This document shows, in pieces, positions 54,488-63,571 of a stretch of 64,000 bases of DNA; positions within the stretch are counted from its first letter, which is position 1, and each line of letters opens with the position of its first letter. Position numbers and translations under genes: made by a program. The stretch is taken from positions 102,855 to 166,854 of the forward strand of contig NZ_JAEKJT010000011.1 in the NCBI RefSeq assembly GCF_017303055.1, given 5' to 3'. The notes below the pieces were generated by a model. The model saw nothing but the letters and a program-made list of their open reading frames with translations. It was not told the DNA's origin and searched no databases. This DNA comes from Halomonas litopenaei (lineage in GTDB: Bacteria > Pseudomonadota > Gammaproteobacteria > Pseudomonadales > Halomonadaceae).

Positions 54488-55250
54488 TGCCGCCACTCAA
54501 GGGCCACTCGCCCAGGGCCTGCGTGCCCTGGCCCGGCTGCTCGACTATCCCGACCGAGAGCTGATCGCGGCTATCGATGAGGTCAAGGCCGCCATTGCCG
54601 CCATGCCACTGCCGGGGGGAGCCCCCCGGCAGGCCTTGCTTGACTGGTGCGATCGCCTGCGTGATGCCCGCCTGCTGGACGTCCAGGCGGCCTATGTCGC
54701 CCAGTTCGACCGCGGCCGCGCTACCTCGCTGTTGCTGTTCGAACATGTCCATGGCGAGTCCCGAGACCGCGGCCAGGCCATGGTCGACCTGCTCAGCGAG
54801 TACGAGGCGGCTGGCTTTGCCCTGGACAGCCGCGAGCTACCCGACCACCTGCCACTGCTGCTGGAATTCCTGTCTACCCGCAGTGCCCACGACATCGCCA
54901 GCTGGATCGGCGATGTCAGCCATATCCTGGCGCTGCTCACGGCCCGCCTGGAGAGCAAGCAGTGCGATCAGGCGCTCATCACGCGCACGCTGCTGGCCAT
55001 GATCGGCGCCGAGGATCAGGTGGATGCCCATCGCGAGGCGGTCGAACAGGAGTCACCCGACAACACCCCTGCTGCCCTGGACGCCGTGTGGGAAGAAGAA
55101 GCCGTGCGCTTCTCGGCCGAATCGGATCAGGACTGTGCACTGACCTCGGCGGAAGGCAGGCGTCTTGCCGAACGTCGTGGCAGCGTCCAGCCCGACACCA
55201 TTCGTCTTCCCGATGCCATGCCCTCTCGACCCACTGGAGGTCTGTCATGA
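54480..55250 (+). CDS. narJ: Nitrate reductase assembly chaperone NarJ
   Basis: 256 residues; helps insert the molybdenum cofactor into NarG and is not part of the final enzyme. ALARLLDYPDRELI, FDRGRATSLLLFEHVHGESRDRG and DHLPLLLEFLS are the conserved core. Start at 54480 with GGAGG upstream; it overlaps narH by 8 bases and narI by 4. The C-terminal third is acidic and poorly conserved. Confidence 0.94.
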   Translation: MTDAATQGPLAQGLRALARLLDYPDRELIAAIDEVKAAIAAMPLPGGAPRQALLDWCDRLRDARLLDVQAAYVAQFDRGRATSLLLFEHVHGESRDRGQAMVDLLSEYEAAGFALDSRELPDHLPLLLEFLSTRSAHDIASWIGDVSHILALLTARLESKQCDQALITRTLLAMIGAEDQVDAHREAVEQESPDNTPAALDAVWEEEAVRFSAESDQDCALTSAEGRRLAERRGSVQPDTIRLPDAMPSRPTGGLS

Positions 55251-55924
55251 ACTACCTGCATACCCTGCTGTTCGGCCTCTACCCCTACCTGGCGGGCAGC
55301 GTCTTTGTCATCGGCAGTCTGCTGCGCTTCGACCACGGTCAGTACACCTGGAAGACCGGTTCCAGCCAGATGCTATCGTCCAAACGCATGCGCCTGGCCA
55401 GCCCGCTGTTCCACGTTGGCATCCTGGTGATCTTCTTCGGCCACCTGGTCGGCCTGCTGACACCACACTGGGTCTACGCGCCCTTTATCAGCGCTGGCAC
55501 CAAGCAGGTGTTTGCGATTCTGGTGGGGGGCCTTGCCGGTATCGCCTGCCTGATCGGTGGCGCCATGCTGCTTCACCGCCGCTTCACCGATCCCCGGGTC
55601 AAGGCGTCCTCCAGCGTCATGGACAACCTGATCATCGTGCTGCTGGTGGTCCAGGTCACTCTGGGCCTGTTGACCATCCCTGCCGCCATGCACCACCTGG
55701 ACGGTGGCGTGATGATCAAGCTGGCTGAGTGGGCCCAGGCCATCGTGTTCTTCCAGGGGGGGGCCGCCTCCCATCTCGAAGGCATTGGCTTCATCTACCA
55801 CCTGCACATCCTGGTGGGACTGACCATCGTGCTGATCTTCCCGTTCACCCGTCTGGTGCACGCCTGGAGCGCCCCGCTTGGCTATCTGGGCCGCCGCTAT
55901 CAAATCGTGCGGCGACGCGCCTGA
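55247..55924 (+). CDS. narI: Nitrate reductase gamma subunit (cytochrome b) NarI
   Basis: 225 residues, five membrane helices, quinol-oxidising diheme subunit. The four heme histidines fit FHVGILVIFFGHLVG (two) and GFIYHLHILVGL (two), as in NarI. SSKRMRLASPLFH precedes the first pair. The start overlaps the narJ stop (ATGA). Confidence 0.96.
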   Translation: MNYLHTLLFGLYPYLAGSVFVIGSLLRFDHGQYTWKTGSSQMLSSKRMRLASPLFHVGILVIFFGHLVGLLTPHWVYAPFISAGTKQVFAILVGGLAGIACLIGGAMLLHRRFTDPRVKASSSVMDNLIIVLLVVQVTLGLLTIPAAMHHLDGGVMIKLAEWAQAIVFFQGGAASHLEGIGFIYHLHILVGLTIVLIFPFTRLVHAWSAPLGYLGRRYQIVRRRA

Positions 55925-55932
55925 GGACCCTG

Positions 55933-56751
55933 ATGATGAAAACCATTCCCTTGGAAACCTTGCCGGCCACACCTCGCCTGAGCATCCGCGTTGGCGGCGC
56001 CGTCATCGATGAGGCAGATATTGCCGGGGAAATGCAGTTTCATCCGTCATCGGATCGCGAGGCCGCCGCCAAGGCGGCGGCCCGCGCCCTGGTCATCCAG
56101 GCCCTGCTGCGACAGCGCGCCGAGATTCTGGGGATCGAGACGGGCACCCTGCATGAACCCGACGAGCGCGCCATTGCCGTCATGCTGGAGCAGGAATTGC
56201 AGATTCCGGCACCCGATGACGACGCCTGCCTGCGCTACCACGCCGCTCACCCTGAGCGCTTCTGCGAGCCCGCTCGCTACAAGGTCAGGCACATCCTGCT
56301 GGCGGCCGCCCCGGATGACGTAGCGGCCAGGGACGCCCAGCTGGCCCAGGCGGAAACCCTGATCAAGACCCTTCGCCAGCGCCCTGAGCGCTTCACCGAA
56401 CTGGCCCAGCGGCATTCTCAATGCCCGTCCAAGGACCAAGGCGGCAGCCTCGGCTGGGTGGCGCGGGGTCAAACCGTCAGCGAGTTGGATCGCGCCCTGG
56501 ACACCTTGCCGGAGGGACTGCATGACCGCGCGCTGCCCTCACGCTATGGCTGGCATGTGGTGTGGGTCGATGCCCGCCTCGATCGTCAGCCACTGCCCTA
56601 CGCCGAGGTGAAGGAAAGCGTTCAGCATGAACTGACCGAGCAGGCCACTCGAGTGGCCCTGCGCCACTACCTGCTGGCCCTGGAAAGCGAGATTGGCGTG
56701 GAAGGCTTCACCCTCGCCGACGAGGACGCCGACGGACCGCTGATGCGCTGA
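55933..56751 (+). CDS. PpiC/parvulin-type peptidyl-prolyl isomerase of the nar cluster
   Basis: 272 residues. The parvulin domain (~115-220) has RYKVRHILLAA, FTELAQRHSQCPSKDQGGSLGWV and LPSRYGWHVVWVDAR. The N-terminal ~110 residues are helical and resemble NifM-type proteins. No signal peptide, so it acts in the cytoplasm. Genes of this kind commonly follow narI in Pseudomonas and Halomonas and are thought to help nitrate reductase folding. It starts 8 bases after narI. Confidence 0.9.
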   Translation: MMKTIPLETLPATPRLSIRVGGAVIDEADIAGEMQFHPSSDREAAAKAAARALVIQALLRQRAEILGIETGTLHEPDERAIAVMLEQELQIPAPDDDACLRYHAAHPERFCEPARYKVRHILLAAAPDDVAARDAQLAQAETLIKTLRQRPERFTELAQRHSQCPSKDQGGSLGWVARGQTVSELDRALDTLPEGLHDRALPSRYGWHVVWVDARLDRQPLPYAEVKESVQHELTEQATRVALRHYLLALESEIGVEGFTLADEDADGPLMR

Positions 56752-56846
56752 ATTCAAAGCGTCTAGCTCGCAGCGCTGAACTCGAAGCACCGTGCTCCCG
56801 GACGGATGCGCACCCGTACCCTTTGCATGCTTCACGGAGGCCTTGC

Positions 56847-57428
56847 ATGTCACATACGTCAACGAGCGCCGTCTTCATTCCTCTGGATATTGCCCTGCTG
56901 ACCGTGTCGGATAGTCGGGGCCTGGCGGAGGACGACAGCGGCGACTTGCTGGCTGAACGTCTTGCCCACCACGGCCATCGCCTCACCGAACGGGCGCTGG
57001 TCCCGGACGACATCTACCGCATCCGCGCCCAGGTCAGCGCCTGGGTCCTGCGCGAAGACATCCAGGTGGTGCTGGTCAACGGCGGCACCGGCTTTACCGC
57101 ACGGGACAATACCCCGGAGGCACTGACGGTGCTGTTCGATAAGGTCGTCGAAGGCTACGGCGAGCTGTTCCGCCAGCGCTCGTTCGAGAGTATTGGTACC
57201 TCGACGATACAGTCCCGTGCCATCGCCGGCATCATCGACCGTACCCTGGTCTTCGCCATGCCCGGTTCCCCCAAGGCCTGCGCCATGGCCTGGGATGAGA
57301 TACTGGCGGCCCAGCTCGATGCCCGCACGCGTCCCTGCAACTTTGTGGCCATGGTCGTCAACGACCCCCAGCGCTGCGCCAGCCGCCAGTCCTCGCAGGC
57401 GATGGACCACCGTCTGGAGGAGGTCTGA
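56847..57428 (+). CDS. moaB: Molybdopterin adenylyltransferase/MoaB-family protein
   Basis: 193 residues. IALLTVSDSRGLAEDDSGD, LVNGGTGFTARDNTPEA and FAMPGSPKACAMAWDEIL are the MoaB/MogA signature segments (GGTG and PGSPxA). It adenylates molybdopterin or acts beside MogA in cofactor synthesis. GGAGG is 7 bases before the ATG at 56847. It lies in the operon between ppiC and moeA, where it supplies cofactor to NarG. Confidence 0.92.
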   Translation: MSHTSTSAVFIPLDIALLTVSDSRGLAEDDSGDLLAERLAHHGHRLTERALVPDDIYRIRAQVSAWVLREDIQVVLVNGGTGFTARDNTPEALTVLFDKVVEGYGELFRQRSFESIGTSTIQSRAIAGIIDRTLVFAMPGSPKACAMAWDEILAAQLDARTRPCNFVAMVVNDPQRCASRQSSQAMDHRLEEV

Positions 57429-57429
57429 T

Positions 57430-58692
57430 ATGAGCGACACCTGCAGCTGCGACACTCCCAGGGAATCGCGCCCACTCATCGACCTGTGGCAGGCCCGGGA
57501 TCAGGTCATTGCGCTGGCCACCCCGGTGACGGGAACAGAATGCGTGCGCAGCCATCACGCGCGAGGCCGTGTGCTGGCGACGTCCCTGCATGCCCGCATG
57601 GACGTACCCAACGTCGATAACAGCGCCATGGACGGTTACGCGCTGCGCCTGGCCGACCTCAAGGACCATGTGGGGCTACCGGTACTGCTGCGAGTGCCCG
57701 CTGGAAGCATGCCTGAACCATTGCCCTTCGGCGGCTGCGCTCGGATTTTCACCGGGGCTCCCATTCCCCATGGCGCCGACGTGGTGGTTCCCCAGGAACA
57801 CGTGCGACTGGACGACAAGGGGCAGATCTACTTTCCCAAGAACCTGCGCCAAGGCCAGCACATTCGCCGTCGCGGCGAAGAGCTACGCGAGGGCGCACTA
57901 CTGCTGGACGCCGGTGAGCGTCTGGACGCCATTCGCCTGGCCTTGCTGGCCGCGCAGGGCTTGACCGATGTGCCCTGCCGTCGGCGTCTGCGTGTGGCGA
58001 TCATCAGCACCGGTACCGAGCTGGTCAACCCGGGGCAGGCGCTGTCGCCCGGGCAGATCTATAACTCCAATGCCGAGATGCTGCATGCCCTCGCCCAGGA
58101 CCAGCATGTCGAGCTGGTGGATCTGGGTAACATCGAAGACACCCGTCAGGACCTCGAGAGCGCCCTGCGCTATGCCTCCCGCCAGGCAGATCTGATCGTC
58201 TGCTCCGGTGGCGTATCCGTGGGTGAGGAAGACCATGTCAGGCCCTGCCTGGAGCAACTTGGCGGCATCAGCCTTAGTGGCGTGGCGATGAAGCCGGGCA
58301 AGCCCTTCACCCTGGGCTACATCGGCGAATCCCAGGCTAGCGGCACCCCATTGCTGGGACTGCCCGGCAACCCCACCGCAGCGCTGGTGTCATGGCACCT
58401 GCTCGGGCTTCCGCTATTGCAGCGGCTGCAAGGGCGCAACCTGGCGCCCCTCGCCCGCTTTCCCGTCCATGCAGGGTTTACCTTCCGCGCCAATCCAGCA
58501 CGCCACCAATTACTGAGGGTATATCTCGACCACAGCGATGTGGCCCCGGTGGCACGCATCGCCGGCGCCCAAGGCTCCAATATGCTGAAATGTGCCGCCC
58601 ACGCCGACGGCTATCTGGTGGTACCACCAGGCCTTCAGGTGGTGCCCGGTCAACGCCTGGACTACCTGCCCCTAAGTCAGTTCGCCCGTTGA
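57430..58692 (+). CDS. moeA: Molybdopterin molybdenumtransferase MoeA
   Basis: 420 residues; inserts molybdenum into adenylated molybdopterin. VDNSAMDGYALR, IFTGAPIPHGADVVVPQE, IISTGTELVNPG, CSGGVSVGEEDHV and LLGLPGNPTAALVSWH are the four-domain signatures. The ATG at 57430 directly follows the moaB stop; GGAGG is 6 bases upstream. An earlier in-frame start at 57193 would lie inside moaB. It ends the nar operon; no clear terminator hairpin was found after it. Confidence 0.95.
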   Translation: MSDTCSCDTPRESRPLIDLWQARDQVIALATPVTGTECVRSHHARGRVLATSLHARMDVPNVDNSAMDGYALRLADLKDHVGLPVLLRVPAGSMPEPLPFGGCARIFTGAPIPHGADVVVPQEHVRLDDKGQIYFPKNLRQGQHIRRRGEELREGALLLDAGERLDAIRLALLAAQGLTDVPCRRRLRVAIISTGTELVNPGQALSPGQIYNSNAEMLHALAQDQHVELVDLGNIEDTRQDLESALRYASRQADLIVCSGGVSVGEEDHVRPCLEQLGGISLSGVAMKPGKPFTLGYIGESQASGTPLLGLPGNPTAALVSWHLLGLPLLQRLQGRNLAPLARFPVHAGFTFRANPARHQLLRVYLDHSDVAPVARIAGAQGSNMLKCAAHADGYLVVPPGLQVVPGQRLDYLPLSQFAR

Positions 58693-58805
58693 TGCTGACA
58701 CCGCAGCGACGCCGCCAACAGAGGGGCCGAGTATGGACCGTGGCCTCTCTCTATCAGCACCCGACAACGTGATAGCGCCTGCGTCGGCGCCTGCACCTAT
58801 CGGTG

Positions 58806-59135
58806 TCACAAACCATATTCCCGCTCTACCCGGGAGACTCGGACCTTGTAGCTGGCATACCAGCGCTCGCGCCCCATGGCCTGAGCTTGACGATGATCGA
58901 GCTGGGCCTTCCAGGCGCGGATGGACGCCAGGTCGGCCCAGTAGGATACGGTGATGCCGAGGCCATTTTCGCCGTCCTCACGGGCCGATTCGATGCCAAG
59001 AAAACCCGGCTGCTGCGCGGCCAGCTCGACCATCTTGTCCGCCATGTCAGCGTAGCCGTGATCGCCGGCAGTGCGTAGGGACGTGAAGATGACCGCGTAG
59101 TAGGGAGGCGTGGGGGTAGCGGCAAAAGGGCTCAC
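58806..59135 (-). CDS. Antibiotic-biosynthesis-monooxygenase-family (ABM) protein
   Basis: 109 residues, a single ferredoxin-like barrel: YYAVIFTSLRTAGDHGYADMADKMVELAAQQPGF, then ESAREDGENGLGITVSYW and RERWYASYKVRV. Such proteins include YgiN and heme-degrading or quinone-oxidising enzymes, but most are uncharacterised. It starts with GTG, overlapping the stop of the upstream acetyltransferase, so the two are cotranscribed. Confidence 0.82.
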   Translation of the reverse strand: MSPFAATPTPPYYAVIFTSLRTAGDHGYADMADKMVELAAQQPGFLGIESAREDGENGLGITVSYWADLASIRAWKAQLDHRQAQAMGRERWYASYKVRVSRVEREYGL

Positions 59136-59650
59136 CGGGGAAGGTCTCCTTGGGCTGTCTGATCGTTCACTCGGGCCATGGAGTAGGCGCTGACGTAGGT
59201 CCCGTTTCTGAAGGCAAAATGTCGCGACTCGCCCTCGATGTCAAAGCCGGATCTTTGGTACAGGGCAACCGCTCGCGCATTGTCGACGTAGACCGTGAGC
59301 TCGATGCGTGTCACTGCCAGCCAGTTGTCGCATAGATCCAGCATGCTGGCCATCAGCGCGCGGCCCACCCCCTGTCCCTGGACATCATCTCTCACCCCCA
59401 TGCCGAAGGTCGCCACGTGACGTCTTCGCGGAGAACGACACTGCTCGAGCCCCAGGCTACCGACAAGCTCATCGTTGAGCGTCGCCACAAGGAAGTGGAA
59501 GTGATCATCGAACGACGCCAGGCGTTCCTTCCACAGACGGGTGCTGGGAAATGGCAGTTTCAAGGTGTCGGCAAAGACAGGGGCTCGTTCATAGAGGCTC
59601 TTGAGGCCTTCAGCATCATCGGGCTCTGCCCGCCTGACGACAACGTCCAT
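59132..59650 (-). CDS. GNAT N-acetyltransferase, YhhY/AaaT-like
   Basis: 172 residues: VVRRAEPDDAEGLKSLYERAP at the N-terminus, LVGSLGLEQC, FGMGVRDDVQGQGVGRALM (acetyl-CoA loop) and VYVDNARAVALYQRSGFDIEG. The order and the LPFPSTRLWKERL segment resemble YhhY, which acetylates amino acids. First of a two-gene unit with the ABM protein. Confidence 0.86.
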   Translation of the reverse strand: MDVVVRRAEPDDAEGLKSLYERAPVFADTLKLPFPSTRLWKERLASFDDHFHFLVATLNDELVGSLGLEQCRSPRRRHVATFGMGVRDDVQGQGVGRALMASMLDLCDNWLAVTRIELTVYVDNARAVALYQRSGFDIEGESRHFAFRNGTYVSAYSMARVNDQTAQGDLPR

Positions 59651-59654
59651 ATGG

Positions 59655-59996
59655 CTAACCTCCCTTCAAGCCATGCTCATTGACGTACTCATCGACGCGA
59701 CGCCATTCATTGCTATCGATGCTCTGCAGATCGACTTCCTCGACGCTGTCCCAGAGCAGACCTGGCGCCACTCTTACGGTGCGCCTCAAGTAACCCCTCG
59801 CCCCAATGTCTTTCATCTGCAATTCGATAGCGACGTCCGGATTATCGACATGCCGATAGAGGATGGTCTGTGTTTTATAGGGCGTGACGAGCTCGAAAAG
59901 ACGCAGCGTTGTCGTCGAGTGGATACTCTTTTCGATGCCAAAAAACACACTGACAAGCCCGACAACCAGCACAACAACAACGAGAAACCCCTTCAC
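59655..59996 (-). CDS. Small membrane-anchored protein of unknown function
   Basis: 113 residues from a GTG at 59996 (GAGG about 10 bases upstream). One N-terminal membrane helix (FLVVVVLVVGLVSVFFGI), then a soluble part of about 90 residues (FELVTPYKTQTILYRHVD, LRRTVRVAPGLLWDSVEEVD) that is probably periplasmic. No family recognised. It ends 5 bases before the acetyltransferase start and may be in the same operon. Confidence 0.7.
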   Translation of the reverse strand: MKGFLVVVVLVVGLVSVFFGIEKSIHSTTTLRLFELVTPYKTQTILYRHVDNPDVAIELQMKDIGARGYLRRTVRVAPGLLWDSVEEVDLQSIDSNEWRRVDEYVNEHGLKGG

Positions 59997-60155
59997 ATGA
60001 CGTCACCTCGCGGTACTTTAGCTTGCAGAGGTTTACCCCACAGCGCCTTTTCAACGCCTCAGCTCCTCTGCCGCGGCTGTCCCGAGACACATGACTTGCG
60101 ATGATCGCCAAGGGGCCAACGCAGTCAGCTTACCTGCGCTCAGTAGTAAACGCCC

Positions 60156-60191
60156 CACCGTGCCAGTGCCGAAAACGGCACTGGCACGGTG
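60156..60191 (-). terminator. Long terminator hairpin after the 727-residue gene
   Basis: CACCGTGCCAGTGCCG-AAAA-CGGCACTGGCACGGTG, a perfect 16-bp stem, 23 bases past the stop of the minus-strand gene. The T-run is weak on both strands. Confidence 0.75.
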
Positions 60192-60213
60192 ACCTCGGGT
60201 CGTTGCCAGGCCC

Positions 60214-62397
60214 CTAGGCGCTGGTGTCTAGTTGATAATACGTCGGCAGCACTGCGAACAATGGACGCCAATCGGCAAGGGCGGCGGCCACCGGCTTGAA
60301 ATCGAACGCGACGTCCTTGCGGGTGGGATCACAGGGCCTGCAGCGCCTCTCGATGCCGGGCTGGTGGAGCTGGATGCAGGTATAGAGCTCCCGGCCATGG
60401 GCGTCGATGGCGCTGACACACAGCTCACAGTCGATCGACTGGGCCATCTGTGTCTTGATCTCCAGGCGCCTGCCCTTGAGGCGGTAGACGATCGCCCCGG
60501 AGGCGTGCTCTACCTTGCCGTCCCCTTGTTCCAGTACCTGTCCACACAGGCACCACTCATAGTCGACCGGAAAGGCCACGAGCCTCGGCCAAGCCTCGAA
60601 GATACCCCGTCGACTCACCGGCCAGGCGCGACAGGACGCGCAATCGCGAGTGGTATACGTGCTCATCTTGCCGCGCTCACCCACCGTCCATCTTGCCGCG
60701 ATATCCAAAGAGGGTGTCGGTGTATCGAAGGTCACCCAGCTGAGGTTCAGGGCCCCAGCCTCGATGATCGAGCGCCAGGCACGTAGCTTGGCCAGGCGAC
60801 CCTCGCTGGTGCGCATGCCGAAGACGACATCATGATGCGGCAGGACGGGGAACCCCGGCGGATAGGTGAAGGGAATCAGACCAAGCGGGATCTGCTGGGT
60901 GGCCAGCGGCAGTCGGGAGATCTGTACCGGCGTCAGCGCCCCGAAGGAGATGCCCGTCACCGAAAGCCCGCTTCCACCGGCGGCACTCAGGCCGCTTTGG
61001 GGGTGCCAGGCCAGGTCTGCCCCTGGTCGAAGCTCGGGACTAACGATGCCAGTGTCCAGGTCCAGCGAGAAGCCACCGGCTGCCACGTGCCCGCCTTGGT
61101 GCTTCACCGGTACCGATACCGAGCGCACGATGTTTGAGCGAAGCTCCAGGTCATCGAGCACGATATCGGTCAGCGTCAGGCCACCACCAATGGGGCCCAG
61201 CGGGATGGCTGGCAGTCCACCGATCGCTCCGCTGAGGCCATCCGATATCAGGCCATCGGCGATACCCTCGGCCACCGCCTCGACGATGGCCAGCACCACG
61301 GCGGCGACGATGACCCCGACAATGCCGCCGAACAACCCGCCCAACCCAAGGGAGGCAAGCCACACCCACCAGGCCAGGTCCACGTCGGTATCCACCACTG
61401 GGGTGGTAGCGGTAACGGTGATGGCACCGCCATCGAGCCCGATGTCGATGAAAAACGAGAAATTCGACTCCGCCAACCAGCCGGTACCGGAGTCGGTGGC
61501 ACGCCCGGTGACGGATATACGATTGCCGATGATCCTCGCCTCGAGATTGCGCAGCGTCCCCTCGCCTCCCGGCGCCGGGATACTGCGATTGAGCCTCAGC
61601 GGCGTATCGAAATCGCTGACAGGTCGCCCCAACGACGCCGCAATACGCGTACGCATCACCCTGGCCAGCAGCCAGAAGTTGCTCATCATCACCAGCGACT
61701 CGCTGCCGGCAGGGATCATGCTCGATGTGACGTTGTTGATATTACCGCCACCATCGCTGGACATGCGCACACCGAATGCCAGGCAATCTCGGTCCAGTGC
61801 CGAGGTGTCGTTCACGGTGGTGACATCGATATCGAACACGGTGGTCGCGTCGTCATCGTCGACCACCGGAATCGGAGGCGTTAGATCAAGCCGACCGATA
61901 CTGGTCTGAAGCTGGTCGAGGACGATTCCCGCCATCATGTTTTGTGCCTGCGCCAGACTCAATCCTGCAGCACTCAAAAGCGGCCCCAGTAACGTCGCTG
62001 ACGCAGGGTCGAACGCCACACTGACCGCCGGTGCACCCGCATTGAAATCCATGGTGACCAGCTGATTACTGCCCTCGGTCATCACGGCGACCCTGTCCAC
62101 CACTGTGATGGCGCCGCCGATCGGGGCCACCGTCAGGGGCAAGGGCGCGGTGATCTGCAGCTGAGAATCGCTGAAGGGAAGCGTCAGACCCACGGCCGGA
62201 CGCGGGCGGTCCAGGTCGGCCACGGGAGTATCGAAGTTGAGATCGGCGCTCCCGCTCACCCCGCCCGCGTTGACCGGCACGCTGATACTGGGGGGAAAGA
62301 TGCCACCGGCAAGAAAGGCGGTGGCCAGCTGATTGTTGAGCTCGTCCTCGGACACCTGAACGAGCATGTCGAAGCCGGCAGTTCGATCGAGTGCCAT
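60214..62397 (-). CDS. Unrecognised 727-residue protein with hydrophobic Gly-rich segment and cysteine-rich C-terminus
   Basis: No family recognised with confidence. Residues 1-340 are beta-rich, with repeated pro-rich segments (VSEDELNNQLATAFLAGG, FDTPVADLDRPRPAVGL, VSVAFDPASATLLGPLL), reminiscent of lipid-binding TULIP or P47-like folds. Residues ~343-385 are a Gly-rich hydrophobic stretch (LASLGLGGLFGGIVGVIV, VVLAIVEAVAEGIADGLI) like a membrane-inserting hairpin. Residues ~390-570 are again beta-rich. The C-terminal ~150 residues carry CASC, CLCG, CELC and CRPC, possibly a zinc site. No signal peptide. The start 3 bases after the upstream stop makes a two-gene operon. Confidence 0.75.
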   Translation of the reverse strand: MALDRTAGFDMLVQVSEDELNNQLATAFLAGGIFPPSISVPVNAGGVSGSADLNFDTPVADLDRPRPAVGLTLPFSDSQLQITAPLPLTVAPIGGAITVVDRVAVMTEGSNQLVTMDFNAGAPAVSVAFDPASATLLGPLLSAAGLSLAQAQNMMAGIVLDQLQTSIGRLDLTPPIPVVDDDDATTVFDIDVTTVNDTSALDRDCLAFGVRMSSDGGGNINNVTSSMIPAGSESLVMMSNFWLLARVMRTRIAASLGRPVSDFDTPLRLNRSIPAPGGEGTLRNLEARIIGNRISVTGRATDSGTGWLAESNFSFFIDIGLDGGAITVTATTPVVDTDVDLAWWVWLASLGLGGLFGGIVGVIVAAVVLAIVEAVAEGIADGLISDGLSGAIGGLPAIPLGPIGGGLTLTDIVLDDLELRSNIVRSVSVPVKHQGGHVAAGGFSLDLDTGIVSPELRPGADLAWHPQSGLSAAGGSGLSVTGISFGALTPVQISRLPLATQQIPLGLIPFTYPPGFPVLPHHDVVFGMRTSEGRLAKLRAWRSIIEAGALNLSWVTFDTPTPSLDIAARWTVGERGKMSTYTTRDCASCRAWPVSRRGIFEAWPRLVAFPVDYEWCLCGQVLEQGDGKVEHASGAIVYRLKGRRLEIKTQMAQSIDCELCVSAIDAHGRELYTCIQLHQPGIERRCRPCDPTRKDVAFDFKPVAAALADWRPLFAVLPTYYQLDTSA

Positions 62398-62400
62398 GAC

Positions 62401-62940
62401 CTAGCCCTCCTCGCGTTGTGCATCGCCGTCATCGTCCTTCGGCATTTCGTCCGGCGATATCTGGCCGACTCGACCGCGGGGAAAGGTCGCGATCTTGAAA
62501 CCCGCCACCTTGACTCCGGGACCGATGACTGCGGCCTGCTCGACCTCGCGGTGGACCCGATGGATGGACTTCAGTTGCTGCCGTGACAGCTTGATACCGG
62601 CCTTGAGTAACGCCTCGGCGGGGCGCGCCATGTACAGCAGGGCGTTGGCCTCACTCTGGGACAGCCACTCGATCACCGCCTGGTCAGCTTTCTGGAGCAT
62701 TTCCATCACCTCATCCGGCAACGCCAAAGGCTCGGCGTCTCGACGTGGCGCTCCCTTGCGCGGTCGACAGCGCAGCGGTCGTCGGGGGAGAGCGAAGTCC
62801 TGTCCGGGAACGAGACGAATACTGATGTTGGTATCAAACCCCTGGGGCACTTTCGCGACCACCAGTTCTTGCGCCTTGCCCTGGCCCAACGCCACCTTAG
62901 GGCTGCATTGGCAGGGATCATCGTCACTTGGCTTCTTCAT
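62401..62940 (-). CDS. Unrecognised small basic protein cotranscribed with the 727-residue gene
   Basis: 179 residues from the ATG at 62940 (AAGGAG upstream). DDDPCQCSPKVALG at the N-terminus, then IRLVPGQDFALPRRPL, an arginine-rich stretch (RCRPRKGAPRRD) and a helical region (EVMEMLQKADQAVIEWL, RPAEALLKAGIKLSRQQL). A longer in-frame start at 63009 is possible but lacks a ribosome site. Stop is 3 bases before the next start. Function unknown. Confidence 0.72.
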   Translation of the reverse strand: MKKPSDDDPCQCSPKVALGQGKAQELVVAKVPQGFDTNISIRLVPGQDFALPRRPLRCRPRKGAPRRDAEPLALPDEVMEMLQKADQAVIEWLSQSEANALLYMARPAEALLKAGIKLSRQQLKSIHRVHREVEQAAVIGPGVKVAGFKIATFPRGRVGQISPDEMPKDDDGDAQREEG

Positions 62941-63571
62941 GGGTTGGCTCCTTGACGAGAGATTGACATCAGATACTTCGCGGAGCAGCGCGGTATGAGT
63001 CGTCAACAAGAAGCATGGCGAGAAAGAACGCTACCCCTGGCCCATCGCTCGCGCTGGACAGCGGAAGGTGATCAGTCTCCCCCACCCGTCTCCTCATCAG
63101 GGGCGACGTTGTGGGGGCCGACGATGGAACAATGCATGAAAAGGCGGGCACAGCCCATGGCTGGAAGTGGATAGTCTGCACCAAGCGCAGGTCTCGATGC
63201 TGGTGCACGGTTCGCCTCCGAAGCCTCGCATCCAGCAGCCCCGGCTCCTCGGCAGCATCGTCAACGCACTAAAGCACGCACAGACGCCATGGACCATCAC
63301 CCCACCGGTTGCCTCAAAATAACTTTCTACCAAGTTCTCCCTGTTGTTATCGCCGGATTGACCACCCTCCCAAAGGCCTCTTCTCCCTAAGTAAACTTGG
63401 CCTTTTCAGCATAGACCTACATCTTCGATCTGACGACAACGAGTCACAATCCCTGGCTTTTTCACCCCATAAACGACGACACCCCAACGGGGGCCGTCGG
63501 GGTGTCCAGGTGAGTACTCAGGTGATGAAAGCCAGTGGCAGCCTGTAATGCCCCCCCGGTTTCTGCACACC
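62941..63571. other. Gap before the insertion sequence; nothing coding seen
   Basis: About 600 bases without a convincing ORF. It must hold the promoter of the two-gene operon near its left edge, which I could not pin down. An inverted repeat (GACACCCC with GGGGTGTC, 63478-63506) looks like a terminator; the direction is unclear. Confidence 0.4.
63478..63506. terminator. Terminator-like hairpin beside the insertion sequence
   Basis: GACACCCC pairs with GGGGTGTC, and ACGG with CCGT inside, separated by an A-C mismatch. No strong T-run follows on either strand. It lies 38 bases outside the probable end of the insertion sequence. Confidence 0.5.
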
